Below are positions 16,974 to 24,076 of a stretch of 64,000 nucleotides of DNA, in pieces. Source of the DNA: CAIXDN01 sp964482085 (GTDB lineage Bacteria > Patescibacteriota > Patescibacteriia > 2-12-FULL-60-25); contig CAYZVS010000001.1 in NCBI GenBank assembly GCA_964482085.1, forward strand, positions 62,001-126,000. Direction: 5' to 3'. The notes beneath the pieces are model-generated. The model saw only the letters and a list, made by a program, of their open reading frames with translations. It made no database searches and had not been told where the DNA came from. How positions within the stretch are numbered: the first letter of the stretch is position 1; each line of letters opens with the position of its first letter. Both the position numbers and the translations under genes were made by a program.

Positions 16974-17354
16974 TTAGTAATGCTCCTCGTCACGCTCCCC
17001 TTCTTCAAAGGTTTTGTGAATTGTGCCGACTTCATGACGTGGTGGCGCGTAGATCGTTATAATTTTTAACGCCTCAGAGCCAGTGTTGATGAAGTTATGT
17101 TTGGTTCCACGCGGGACGACGACGAGCGTTCCGACGCTAATTGGACTTTCCTCATCGTTTAAAACGGCCTTACCTGATCCTGCAACAAATAACAGGTTTT
17201 GATCGACGTCATTATGGACCTCCGAACCAACTTCTTTACCAGCCTCGATACTCATGACGACGACCTGAGAGTCACGGCAAGTTGCGATCTCTTTTCTATA
17301 AAATGCGTTGGCTTTTGCTATGGCGATGATGTCGCCGGAGAAAGGTTTGAACAT
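16974..17354 (-). CDS. Cupin-domain protein
   Basis: A 126-residue single cupin. The first motif is GSEVHNDVDQNLLFVAGSGK, ending in the conserved glycine. The second motif is VPRGTKHNFINTG. Ligands that can be seen are His (EVHND), a Gln/Asp in place of the usual Glu, and His (TKHNF). Such small cupins bind a metal and act as sugar isomerase-like enzymes or sensors; the substrate is unknown. It is divergent from the CorA-like gene, with only 28 bases between starts. Confidence 0.85.
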   Translation of the reverse strand: MFKPFSGDIIAIAKANAFYRKEIATCRDSQVVVMSIEAGKEVGSEVHNDVDQNLLFVAGSGKAVLNDEESPISVGTLVVVPRGTKHNFINTGSEALKIITIYAPPRHEVGTIHKTFEEGERDEEHY

Positions 17355-17382
17355 AGGACTTTATGGTATAGCATGCGCACGT

Positions 17383-18306
17383 ATGTTGACGACCCTCTAT
17401 CGAAGCTTGCGTGAAGAGCAACTTGTCACCAGATCGGAGGTGACGGTTGACTCATGGATTCAGGCCGTCTCCCCTTCAGAGCAAGAGATCGAATCTCTGG
17501 CGGGAAGCTATAAACTTGATCTGGGACATCTAAAAGATGCCCTCGATCCTCTTGAGGTTCCACGCTTGGAGATTGAAGGTTCCAGCGTTTATCTGTTTGC
17601 GCGACTTCCTTTTCGTGACGGTACAACCTCAACCGTTCCTTACTTGATTATTCATATAGATGAACAACTTGTAACGGTTTGTAGCCAAGCGATTCCGTTC
17701 CTCTCATCCTGGACCGAGCACGCACAGGATATCGTTACGACGCAAAAGGCAAAGCTTATCTTGCAGATTCTTTCACAGATCAACCATGCCTACGTTGTAC
17801 AAACGCATTCAATTTCCAAGCAAATTCGCGGAATTGGGACACAGCTCACTGGGGCGGAAATTCGGAATAAAGACATTGTGCAATTAGTGGCGTTAGAAGG
17901 TGTCTTGCAAGACTTCGTTTCATCTCTGGTGCCGATGAATGCGATTCTTGGTCAGTTGCTTGCGAGTAAACATCTTAAATTTTTTGATGAAGACAAAGAT
18001 TTGATCGAGGACCTCGTTCTTAGTACGGGCCAGTTGATTGAACATAGCCGCTCAAGTCTCAAGACGATTGTATCGTTGCGTGAAGCATCATCGACGATCA
18101 TGACGAATAACTTGAATCGCGTGATTAAAGTACTGACATCGCTCACCGTCATTCTTATGATTCCAAATTTAGTGACAGGACTCTACGGAATGAATGTCAT
18201 GCTCCCCTTTGCTGATTCTCCCTTAGCATTTATCGGAATCTGCACTCTCATTTTTGCCATGATTGCGATGCTTTTTGCCCTGTTTGCAAAAAATAAGTGG
18301 TTTTAA
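17383..18306 (+). CDS. corA: CorA-family divalent cation transporter
   Basis: A 307-residue protein. A cytosolic alpha/beta funnel domain is followed by a long helix (about 130-240) and two C-terminal membrane helices with the signature YGMNV between them. The GMN loop is the selectivity filter for Mg2+ (or Co2+/Ni2+) in the pentameric channel. The start at 17383 lies 13 bases after an extended -10 element (TGGTATAG); no SD is visible. It is divergent from the cupin gene. Confidence 0.9.
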   Translation: MLTTLYRSLREEQLVTRSEVTVDSWIQAVSPSEQEIESLAGSYKLDLGHLKDALDPLEVPRLEIEGSSVYLFARLPFRDGTTSTVPYLIIHIDEQLVTVCSQAIPFLSSWTEHAQDIVTTQKAKLILQILSQINHAYVVQTHSISKQIRGIGTQLTGAEIRNKDIVQLVALEGVLQDFVSSLVPMNAILGQLLASKHLKFFDEDKDLIEDLVLSTGQLIEHSRSSLKTIVSLREASSTIMTNNLNRVIKVLTSLTVILMIPNLVTGLYGMNVMLPFADSPLAFIGICTLIFAMIAMLFALFAKNKWF

Positions 18307-18363
18307 TCTTTTTAGTGACTTTAGCATTGACCATCAGCGCATTACAGCCCAATATACGCTGAA

Positions 18364-20136
18364 ATGGCCACAATTCTGTCGACAGAAGCGCTTTCCAAGG
18401 CTCATGGGCCATTGGTCCTTTTTGAGAATGCGACTCTGTCTTTTGCGGAGGGTGACAAGATCGGACTTATCGGAAGAAATGGTGCAGGTAAATCAACGTT
18501 CTTGAATATCGTCGCCGGACTTGAAGAGGCGGATCGCGGCATGGTTTCACGTCATCCAAATTTACGCATGGGTTTTTTAAAACAGCTGGATGATTTTGAA
18601 CCGGAAGAAACTGTGCTTGGATTTTTACAAAGACAAAGTGGGAAGCCTGATTGGTTTTGTGGGAAGATCGCTTCACAATTTGAATTGAAAAAAGAAAGGC
18701 TTGCTGTAAAGATTTCTTCACTCTCTGGAGGTTGGCAGATGCGTGTGAAGCTTGCGGCACTTTTGTGTCAGGAGCCAAATTTTTTATTGCTGGATGAACC
18801 AACAAACTTTCTTGATCTTAATACCCAATTATTGTTGGAAGCTTTTTTACGTGACTATCATGGCGGCTTCATGATCGTTTCCCATGATCGTGAGTTCCTT
18901 TCTAACACCTGTACGCATACGTTGGAGCTTGAACACGGATCGTTTACATTGTTCCCAGGAGACATTGAAACCTACCTTGCCTACAAGGAAGAACAGCTCG
19001 CTTTTAAGATCAAATACAATCAAAAGATCACCACTGAGAAGAACAAACTGCTCTCATTTGTGGAGCGTTTTGGTGCAAAAGCTTCTAAAGCGTCACAAGC
19101 GCAGTCTAAGCTCAAGCAAATGCGCAAGTTGAAGACAATTGAAATCAAGCATCGACTCAAAACGGTACGCATTGTTATTCCTAAGGTTGATCCTCGGAAA
19201 ACCTTTGCCGTGAAAGCTTCACATCTTTCTATCGGTTATGGAGACAAGCTAATTGCAAGTGATATTGATTTTGAAATCGACCGCGGACAGAAGGTTGCAT
19301 TGCTTGGACAGAACGGCGCGGGTAAATCGACCCTGTTAAAAACGCTTGCGGGAGTTCTTGAGAAAAAAGATGGAACGTATGCGTGGAATAATCGAACTGT
19401 ATTTACTTATTACGACCAACACACAGCTGAGAAGCTACATCCGCAAGAAACGATTGGAAATTTTTTAACACGGCATCTTGCCGTGGATCTTGAGCCAGAA
19501 GTTTTGATGCGCATGGCAGGAAACTTTTTGTTTACAAAAGAAGATCTTGATAAAATGATCGCGCTTCTTTCTGGAGGAGAACGTTCGCGACTCGCGCTCG
19601 CAGGAATTCTTTTGCAAAAACCGGATGTGCTTTTGCTCGATGAACCGACGAACCACCTCGACCTTGAAACAGTTGAAGCGCTCGGAACCGCACTCAAGAA
19701 CTGGAATGGAACCGTGATCTTTGTCTCGCATAGCCGAACCTTCGTTAACTTAGTTGCCACGCGGATTCTAGAGGTGCGCGAGGGTAAATTGAGGGTTTTT
19801 CCTGGTACGTACGAGGAATATGTCTATCAATTACAGCAAGAAGAGGGTTTGGCTGATGAAAAAGTAGAAATCGAGGAAGAATCGCCTACCTCGATGTCCA
19901 AGGCGCAACGGCACGAGAAACAAAAAGAACTAAAGCGAGCCATCATCAAAGTTGAGAAAGAGCTGGATCGACTGGAAGAAGAACGCACGGGACTCATGAA
20001 ACTGTTTACGCAGGATCCCATGACCTTTGACTTGGAACGAACGCGAAAGCTCACGATGCTAGAGACTATGATTCCGCATGCGGAAAGTGAATGGAATCGG
20101 TTGACGGAGGAATTAACCAATCTCGATCAGATATAA
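18364..20136 (+). CDS. ABC-F family ATPase (Uup/YheS type)
   Basis: A 590-residue protein with two ABC domains in tandem. Walker A: GRNGAGKST (about 38) and GQNGAGKST (about 316). Signatures: LSGGWQMRVKLA and LSGGERSRLALA. Walker B: LLLDEPTNFLDL and LLLDEPTNHLDL. A charged linker of about 80 residues separates them, and a C-terminal coiled coil (about 515-585) follows. There are no membrane segments. ABC-F proteins bind the ribosomal E site and resolve stalled translation, or protect from antibiotics. The exact subfamily cannot be set here. Terminator follows. Confidence 0.93.
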   Translation: MATILSTEALSKAHGPLVLFENATLSFAEGDKIGLIGRNGAGKSTFLNIVAGLEEADRGMVSRHPNLRMGFLKQLDDFEPEETVLGFLQRQSGKPDWFCGKIASQFELKKERLAVKISSLSGGWQMRVKLAALLCQEPNFLLLDEPTNFLDLNTQLLLEAFLRDYHGGFMIVSHDREFLSNTCTHTLELEHGSFTLFPGDIETYLAYKEEQLAFKIKYNQKITTEKNKLLSFVERFGAKASKASQAQSKLKQMRKLKTIEIKHRLKTVRIVIPKVDPRKTFAVKASHLSIGYGDKLIASDIDFEIDRGQKVALLGQNGAGKSTLLKTLAGVLEKKDGTYAWNNRTVFTYYDQHTAEKLHPQETIGNFLTRHLAVDLEPEVLMRMAGNFLFTKEDLDKMIALLSGGERSRLALAGILLQKPDVLLLDEPTNHLDLETVEALGTALKNWNGTVIFVSHSRTFVNLVATRILEVREGKLRVFPGTYEEYVYQLQQEEGLADEKVEIEEESPTSMSKAQRHEKQKELKRAIIKVEKELDRLEEERTGLMKLFTQDPMTFDLERTRKLTMLETMIPHAESEWNRLTEELTNLDQI

Positions 20137-20141
20137 ACGAC

Positions 20142-20178
20142 AAAGCCCCGCACCGAGAGATCGGGCGGGGCTTATTTA
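20142..20178 (+). terminator. Rho-independent terminator after ABC-F gene
   Basis: AAGCCCCGC (20143-20151) pairs with GCGGGGCTT (20165-20173), followed by ATTTAG. It overlaps the end of the opposing 30-residue gene. Confidence 0.85.
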
Positions 20179-20268
20179 GGGGGTGAGCGGGTTGTAGTAG
20201 CGATAGATCATCGCAACCAGAATGATGATGACGAGGACGGCCGGAGACCAGCGATTGAAGGTGGACAT
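20176..20268 (-). CDS. Tiny membrane protein, 30 residues
   Basis: An ATG at 20268 preceded by GGAGGG with 7-base spacing. The product is MSTFNRWSPAVLVIIILVAM then IYRYYNPLTP: a short polar start, one helix, and an aromatic basic end. Same arrangement as the tiny membrane genes at 10.55 and 16.75 kb (strong SD, opposing orientation, stop next to a neighbour's terminator). No family is recognised. Confidence 0.62.
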   Translation of the reverse strand: MSTFNRWSPAVLVIIILVAMIYRYYNPLTP

Positions 20269-20330
20269 GCTTTACCCTCCGACAGTTTGGTACGATATTT
20301 CCCTTTCCACGTCAAGCGCCTATTACCGCA

Positions 20331-20356
20331 AAATCCCTCCATTTCTGGAGGGATTT
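20331..20356 (-). terminator. Hairpin downstream of tRNA-Ile
   Basis: A perfect 10-base stem AAATCCCTCC / GGAGGGATTT with a 6-base loop, five bases after the tRNA 3' end on the minus strand. The T run is short, so it may also be a processing signal. Confidence 0.7.
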
Positions 20357-20360
20357 GCGA

Positions 20361-20437
20361 TGGTGGGACGGGATGGAATCGAACCATCGACCACCGAGGT
20401 ATAAGCTCGGCGCTCTAACCATCTGAGCTACCGTCCC
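20361..20437 (-). tRNA. tRNA-Ile, anticodon UAU, CCA encoded
   Basis: A full cloverleaf on the minus strand. Acceptor GGGACGG/CCGTCCC, D stem GCTC/GAGC, anticodon stem CCGAG/CTCGG with loop CTTATAC, T arm GATGG-TTCGATT-CCATC, discriminator A and genomic CCA. The anticodon is TAT, which reads AUA directly. Most bacteria read AUA with a CAU tRNA modified by TilS, so this is an unusual choice. Confidence 0.93.
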
Positions 20438-20456
20438 ATTAAGGCTGAGTGAAGCG

Positions 20457-20485
20457 AAGATACCGCTCGCTAATGCCTACGTCAA
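20457..20485 (-). promoter_or_regulatory. Promoter of tRNA-Ile
   Basis: Minus strand: TTGACG (20485-20480), 17-base spacer, TATCTT (20462-20457), about 19 bases before the tRNA 5' end. The same TATCTT -10 box is found before the RNase P RNA gene. Confidence 0.7.
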
Positions 20486-20548
20486 CGGATTGACAAAGAG
20501 GGCCGGTCATGCTCCACTGTGCGCGCACCTCAAACAGGGAGAATCGAT

Positions 20549-21085
20549 ATGAGTCTCGATGCCCCGGTCCTGACACCGGCACCGACTGCTCCGCATTCGC
20601 GGGTACATCACATCTTCTACTCGGCTCCTGTCATCCAGCAGGCCTTCCATGACTTCCTCGAGAAGCATCCCGAGAGCAACATCCTGGAGAACGAACGCAC
20701 AGTGAAAACGCTGTGCCGGGCGTACGTCTTGGGACTCAAACTCTCTCCCGACTTCTGGAAACGCGTGACCGAGAGCGATCAAGGCTACAACATCATCTCG
20801 CAGCTCGAACTGCTACGCATCAAGCGTGGCAAGTTGCGCGGGCGCAGGCCGTGGGAGCACTTCCTCATCTTCGTGCGGATGCTCTGCGGCGTAAAGCTCC
20901 CCTCGCGCAAGGTTCGTAACCCGATCATCGTGATCGGCTCGGATGCTGAGAGCATGACGCGTAACGCGCTGATCTCGATCGCGCTCAAGCTCTACGTCGC
21001 AAAGCAGATTCCGCCCAGACCGCCCAAGGCCGAGTTTTCCTCTCGTCCCAGGCGCATCTCTGGACGCATCACCCGCTCCAAGTGA
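20549..21085 (+). CDS. Orphan basic protein
   Basis: A 178-residue protein starting at the ATG at 20549, 10 bases after GGGAG. It is helical and basic, with a C-terminal tail very rich in Arg and Pro (PPRPPKAEFSSRPRRISGRI) that could bind nucleic acid. No signal peptide or membrane segment. Codons end mostly in C or G, unlike rluD downstream. It is a single-gene unit closed by its own terminator. No family is recognised. Confidence 0.7.
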   Translation: MSLDAPVLTPAPTAPHSRVHHIFYSAPVIQQAFHDFLEKHPESNILENERTVKTLCRAYVLGLKLSPDFWKRVTESDQGYNIISQLELLRIKRGKLRGRRPWEHFLIFVRMLCGVKLPSRKVRNPIIVIGSDAESMTRNALISIALKLYVAKQIPPRPPKAEFSSRPRRISGRITRSK

Positions 21086-21099
21086 GCCCCTACTGAAGC

Positions 21100-21140
21100 A
21101 AGGCCCTTCCTGCAACCCTCGCAGGTTGGGCCTCTTCGTT
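21100..21140 (+). terminator. Rho-independent terminator
   Basis: The outer stem AGGCCC/GGGCCT and the inner stem CCTGC/GCAGG are stacked with two-base bulges, followed by CTTCGTTTCTT. It ends the orphan gene unit. Confidence 0.8.
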
Positions 21141-21169
21141 TCTTAACCAGTATCGGATACACTCCTCCC

Positions 21170-22138
21170 ATGAACAACATCGCTCTACAACCACAGAACT
21201 GGACCGTGACGGATGAAAGCACGGGCGACCGTTTGGACGTTTTTTTGACGGCCAAGCTTTTGGATGTGACGCGCTCGGCGATCAAGAATGCTATCCAAGG
21301 CGGCTCGGTGCTAGTCAATGGTAAAAAGCCGACCGTACATCGTTTTTTAAAAGAAGGTGATCGTGTGGAATTTGCTCCGGTTGCTGAAGTTAAAGCGAAT
21401 CCGTTTGTAGAACGTACCGGACAACCCATGCCGGATTTAGCAGATTTGATCGTAGAGGAAACAGACGAGTGGCTTGTTATCGACAAACCAGCTGGATTAC
21501 TTGTTCACCCTGATGCCAAAACTGCGGATGGGACTTTAGTTGATTTGTTGATGGCGCATGACCCTAAGATCGCGAAAGTCGGTGAAGATCCGACACGTCC
21601 TGGTATTGTGCATCGTCTTGACCGCGAGGTGAGCGGGCTTATGGTTATTGCAAAAACGCAGGAAGCTTATGAGAATTTAAAGACGCAATTCTCCTCACGT
21701 AAAACAGATAAAAAATATCTCGCTTTTGTGTATGGCGAGATGCCGAAAGATGAGGGTGAGATTAAGTTTCGTATCGCGCGCTCCTCGAGCAAACCTCGCA
21801 TGGCCGCGAGACCAACTAATGAAGAGGAGGGCAAAGCTGCTTGGACGCATTACACGGTGCGTGAACGATTCACGGGAGCGACTCTTGTTGATGTAGAAAT
21901 TTTTTCTGGACGAACACATCAAATCCGTGCGCATTTGCAGGCGATGCAATGCCCGATTATTGGTGACGAGCTCTATGCAATCAAAAATGTGGATCGCAAC
22001 CTCAAAGCTCCCAGACTCATGCTACAAAGCATCACCCTTTCCTTCCAAGATCCAAAGAGTGGTGAAGAGAAACGTTTTATCCTTGAACCAGATCCGGCTT
22101 TTGAGAAAGTGAAAAAAATGATACTAAAGAGTAAGTAA
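21170..22138 (+). CDS. rluD: 23S rRNA pseudouridine synthase, RluD family
   Basis: A 322-residue protein. An N-terminal S4 RNA-binding domain (RLDVFLTAKLLDVTRSAIKN) is followed by the catalytic domain. The catalytic Asp sits in HRLDREVSGLM, and the later motif is GRTHQIRAHL. The family converts uridines to pseudouridine in 23S rRNA; RluD acts on helix 69, but the exact target here cannot be read from the sequence. The cytidylate-kinase-like gene follows after 17 bases. Confidence 0.92.
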   Translation: MNNIALQPQNWTVTDESTGDRLDVFLTAKLLDVTRSAIKNAIQGGSVLVNGKKPTVHRFLKEGDRVEFAPVAEVKANPFVERTGQPMPDLADLIVEETDEWLVIDKPAGLLVHPDAKTADGTLVDLLMAHDPKIAKVGEDPTRPGIVHRLDREVSGLMVIAKTQEAYENLKTQFSSRKTDKKYLAFVYGEMPKDEGEIKFRIARSSSKPRMAARPTNEEEGKAAWTHYTVRERFTGATLVDVEIFSGRTHQIRAHLQAMQCPIIGDELYAIKNVDRNLKAPRLMLQSITLSFQDPKSGEEKRFILEPDPAFEKVKKMILKSK

Positions 22139-22155
22139 CATTATTTTTGCTCTCT

Positions 22156-22713
22156 ATGATCCTCACCATCTCCGGCGTTCCGGGCTCGGGTAAAACTTCC
22201 GTGGCAAAGATTTTATCCGCAAAGCTCGGGTTGCCGTATTACTCAATGGGAGGATTGCGAGCCAAACTCGCCGAGGACCGTAAGATCAGCATCGACGAAC
22301 TGAATGCCATTGGTGAGATTGATCCGACAACAGACACGAGCGTTGACGAGTATCAACGTGAGCTCGGAAAAACAACGGACAATTTTATTGTAGAAGGTCG
22401 TTTATCTTGGCACTTTATCCCACATTCCTTCAAGATTTTCTTGTCTTGTGATTTAGATGAAGCGGCCAAGCGTATTTTTGATGCACGTAAACACACCGAC
22501 GGACGCAATGATGAAAAAGACTATCGTGATGTACAGGAAACTCGACAAGCGATCGAGGAAAGAGCTGCTTCTGATGTACGACGTTATGCCACGATCTATG
22601 GGGTCGACTATCGAAAGCCGGAACACTATGACCTTGTGATCGATACAACTCATTTAGCGACCCCGGAAGCGACGGCTGATAAGATCCTGGAGCAAATCTC
22701 GCCCAAGCGATAG
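22156..22713 (+). CDS. Cytidylate kinase-like P-loop kinase
   Basis: A 185-residue protein. It begins with MILTISGVPGSGKTSVAKIL (Walker A GVPGSGKT) and GLPYYSMGGL, then a segment with a likely substrate-binding arginine (IVEGRLSWHF), and a lid region (DARKHTDGRNDEKD). This is the short archaeal/CPR type of (d)CMP kinase rather than the bacterial 220-residue form. It should phosphorylate CMP or dCMP with ATP; the substrate is inferred from the fold. Start at the ATG at 22156. Confidence 0.8.
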   Translation: MILTISGVPGSGKTSVAKILSAKLGLPYYSMGGLRAKLAEDRKISIDELNAIGEIDPTTDTSVDEYQRELGKTTDNFIVEGRLSWHFIPHSFKIFLSCDLDEAAKRIFDARKHTDGRNDEKDYRDVQETRQAIEERAASDVRRYATIYGVDYRKPEHYDLVIDTTHLATPEATADKILEQISPKR

Positions 22714-22725
22714 ACTGCTCGGGTT

Positions 22726-23610
22726 ATGTTATCAACCCTACGACTCCTTTTATCGGCGACCGTTGTTGGTTTAAGCTTGTGGATTGGAAGTATCGCCGTT
22801 CAAGCTGCGCCGGCGATTGATCCAAGTCTTTCAACGATCACGGTTGATAAAGACACCGCCAAGGCTGATGGAATGGACTCTGTACGAATCAACGTTACCG
22901 TTAAAAATACAAATTTTATCGGCGTTAATGGAGCTGATGTCACATTGCAATCATCGCGTGGACTTCAAGATGAGATCAGCCCAGAGACAGCAAAGACTTC
23001 CATCACGGGTCGTGCCTCGTTTACGGTGAAAACCTTGAAGAACGGGAGCGCTACTTTTACGCCATCGATAAATAGTGAAGCTTTCTCCAAGAGCGTCACC
23101 GTTACTTTTGCTGATGGGCTTCTGTTATCACTCAACGTTGGCGACTTGATCAAGATTCCTGATGATGGAGACGAGTCAACGCAACCAGATAGCGCTGTTT
23201 ACTACTATGCGTCCAATGGAAAACGTTATGTGTTTCCAAATGAAAAAGTGTATTTTAGCTGGTATCCGGATTTTGCCACGGTGAAAGCCATTCCTCTTGA
23301 TCAGATGTCGCAGATTCCAATTGGTGGAAATATCACCTATCGACCTGGGTCAAAGCTCGTGAAATTCCAGACAGATACAAAGACCTATTTACCTACCAAG
23401 GGAGGCGTGTTGCGCTGGGTGCAAACAGAGTCAGTCGCAAACACGTACTTTGGAAGCAATTGGAATCAACAGGTTGATGATATTTCCGAAGCGTTCTATA
23501 TCAATTACAAGTTTGGGGAAGCTGTCGCTAATCCGATCGACTTGTCACTCGATATCGTGCGGACATCCGTGAGCTCGATCAACGTGCACTTGGGACTTGG
23601 GGCTCCGTAA
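22726..23610 (+). CDS. Secreted surface protein with Ig-like domain
   Basis: A 294-residue protein with an N-terminal signal (LRLLLSATVVGLSLWIGSIA, then AVQAAPA). An invasin/Big_1-like Ig domain (residues ~35-130, TVDKDTAKADGMDSVRINVT) is followed by a domain with DSAVYYYASNGKRYVFPNEK. I associate that second block with many exported CPR proteins; its function is unknown. No membrane anchor follows, so it is secreted or held by other surface layers. Its TAA stop is part of a repeat copy. Confidence 0.78.
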   Translation: MLSTLRLLLSATVVGLSLWIGSIAVQAAPAIDPSLSTITVDKDTAKADGMDSVRINVTVKNTNFIGVNGADVTLQSSRGLQDEISPETAKTSITGRASFTVKTLKNGSATFTPSINSEAFSKSVTVTFADGLLLSLNVGDLIKIPDDGDESTQPDSAVYYYASNGKRYVFPNEKVYFSWYPDFATVKAIPLDQMSQIPIGGNITYRPGSKLVKFQTDTKTYLPTKGGVLRWVQTESVANTYFGSNWNQQVDDISEAFYINYKFGEAVANPIDLSLDIVRTSVSSINVHLGLGAP

Positions 23611-23645
23611 CCTCTCCAACTCCCTTTCTACGAGGGAGAATCCTG
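23609..23645 (+). repeat. Short repeat copy at a stop codon
   Basis: It reads AACCTCTCCAACTCCCTTTC followed by TACGAGGGAGAATCCTG. It is related to the copies at 13266 and 53265. The repeat begins inside the TAA stop of the surface protein gene. Confidence 0.7.
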
Positions 23646-23649
23646 AAAA

Positions 23650-23678
23650 AGCAAAACCGCCTTTTAGGCGGTTTTGAG
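23650..23678. terminator. Terminator shared with rplS 3' end
   Basis: AAAACCGCC (23653-23661) pairs with GGCGGTTTT (23667-23675). The rplS stop codon lies in the loop. On the minus strand it is followed by GCTTTTTC. Confidence 0.75.
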
Positions 23679-24023
23679 TTTCACTTCCTTGATTTCCTTC
23701 ATGCGCTTGGTGCTTTTACGGACGTACTCGATGCTCTTTTTGCGAGCTTTCACTTTCTTCACAAGGACAAGCTTGGAGATTGAAGGAAGGTTGAGCGGAA
23801 AGATTTTCTCGACACCGACGCCGGAAGCAATCTTACGGACGGTCATGGTGCGTGAGTTTGCGTGGCCGCCAATGTTGATGACGAGGCCTTCAAAGACCTG
23901 AACGCGCTCCTTCTCTTCACCGGAAGGGCTGACGTCTTTGATTTTCTGGTGCACGCGGAGTGTCATGCCGGTCTCGACTTGAGAGGACACGATATCGACG
24001 GGCAGGGTAACGAGTTCAGACAT
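23664..24023 (-). CDS. rplS: Ribosomal protein L19
   Basis: A 119-residue protein with the L19 pattern: GMTLRVHQKIKD, RVQVFEGLVINI, SRTMTVRKIASGVGVEKIFPL, then a very basic C-terminal tail. L19 lies at the 30S-50S interface of the ribosome. The usual bacterial neighbours (trmD, rimM, rpsP) are not present in this window. The length is normal for the family. Confidence 0.96.
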   Translation of the reverse strand: MSELVTLPVDIVSSQVETGMTLRVHQKIKDVSPSGEEKERVQVFEGLVINIGGHANSRTMTVRKIASGVGVEKIFPLNLPSISKLVLVKKVKARKKSIEYVRKSTKRMKEIKEVKLKTA

Positions 24024-24076
24024 ATGAGTGGAATGGGGCTTAGATTAGCCGAGGGCAGGTAAAACGTCAAGAGTGG

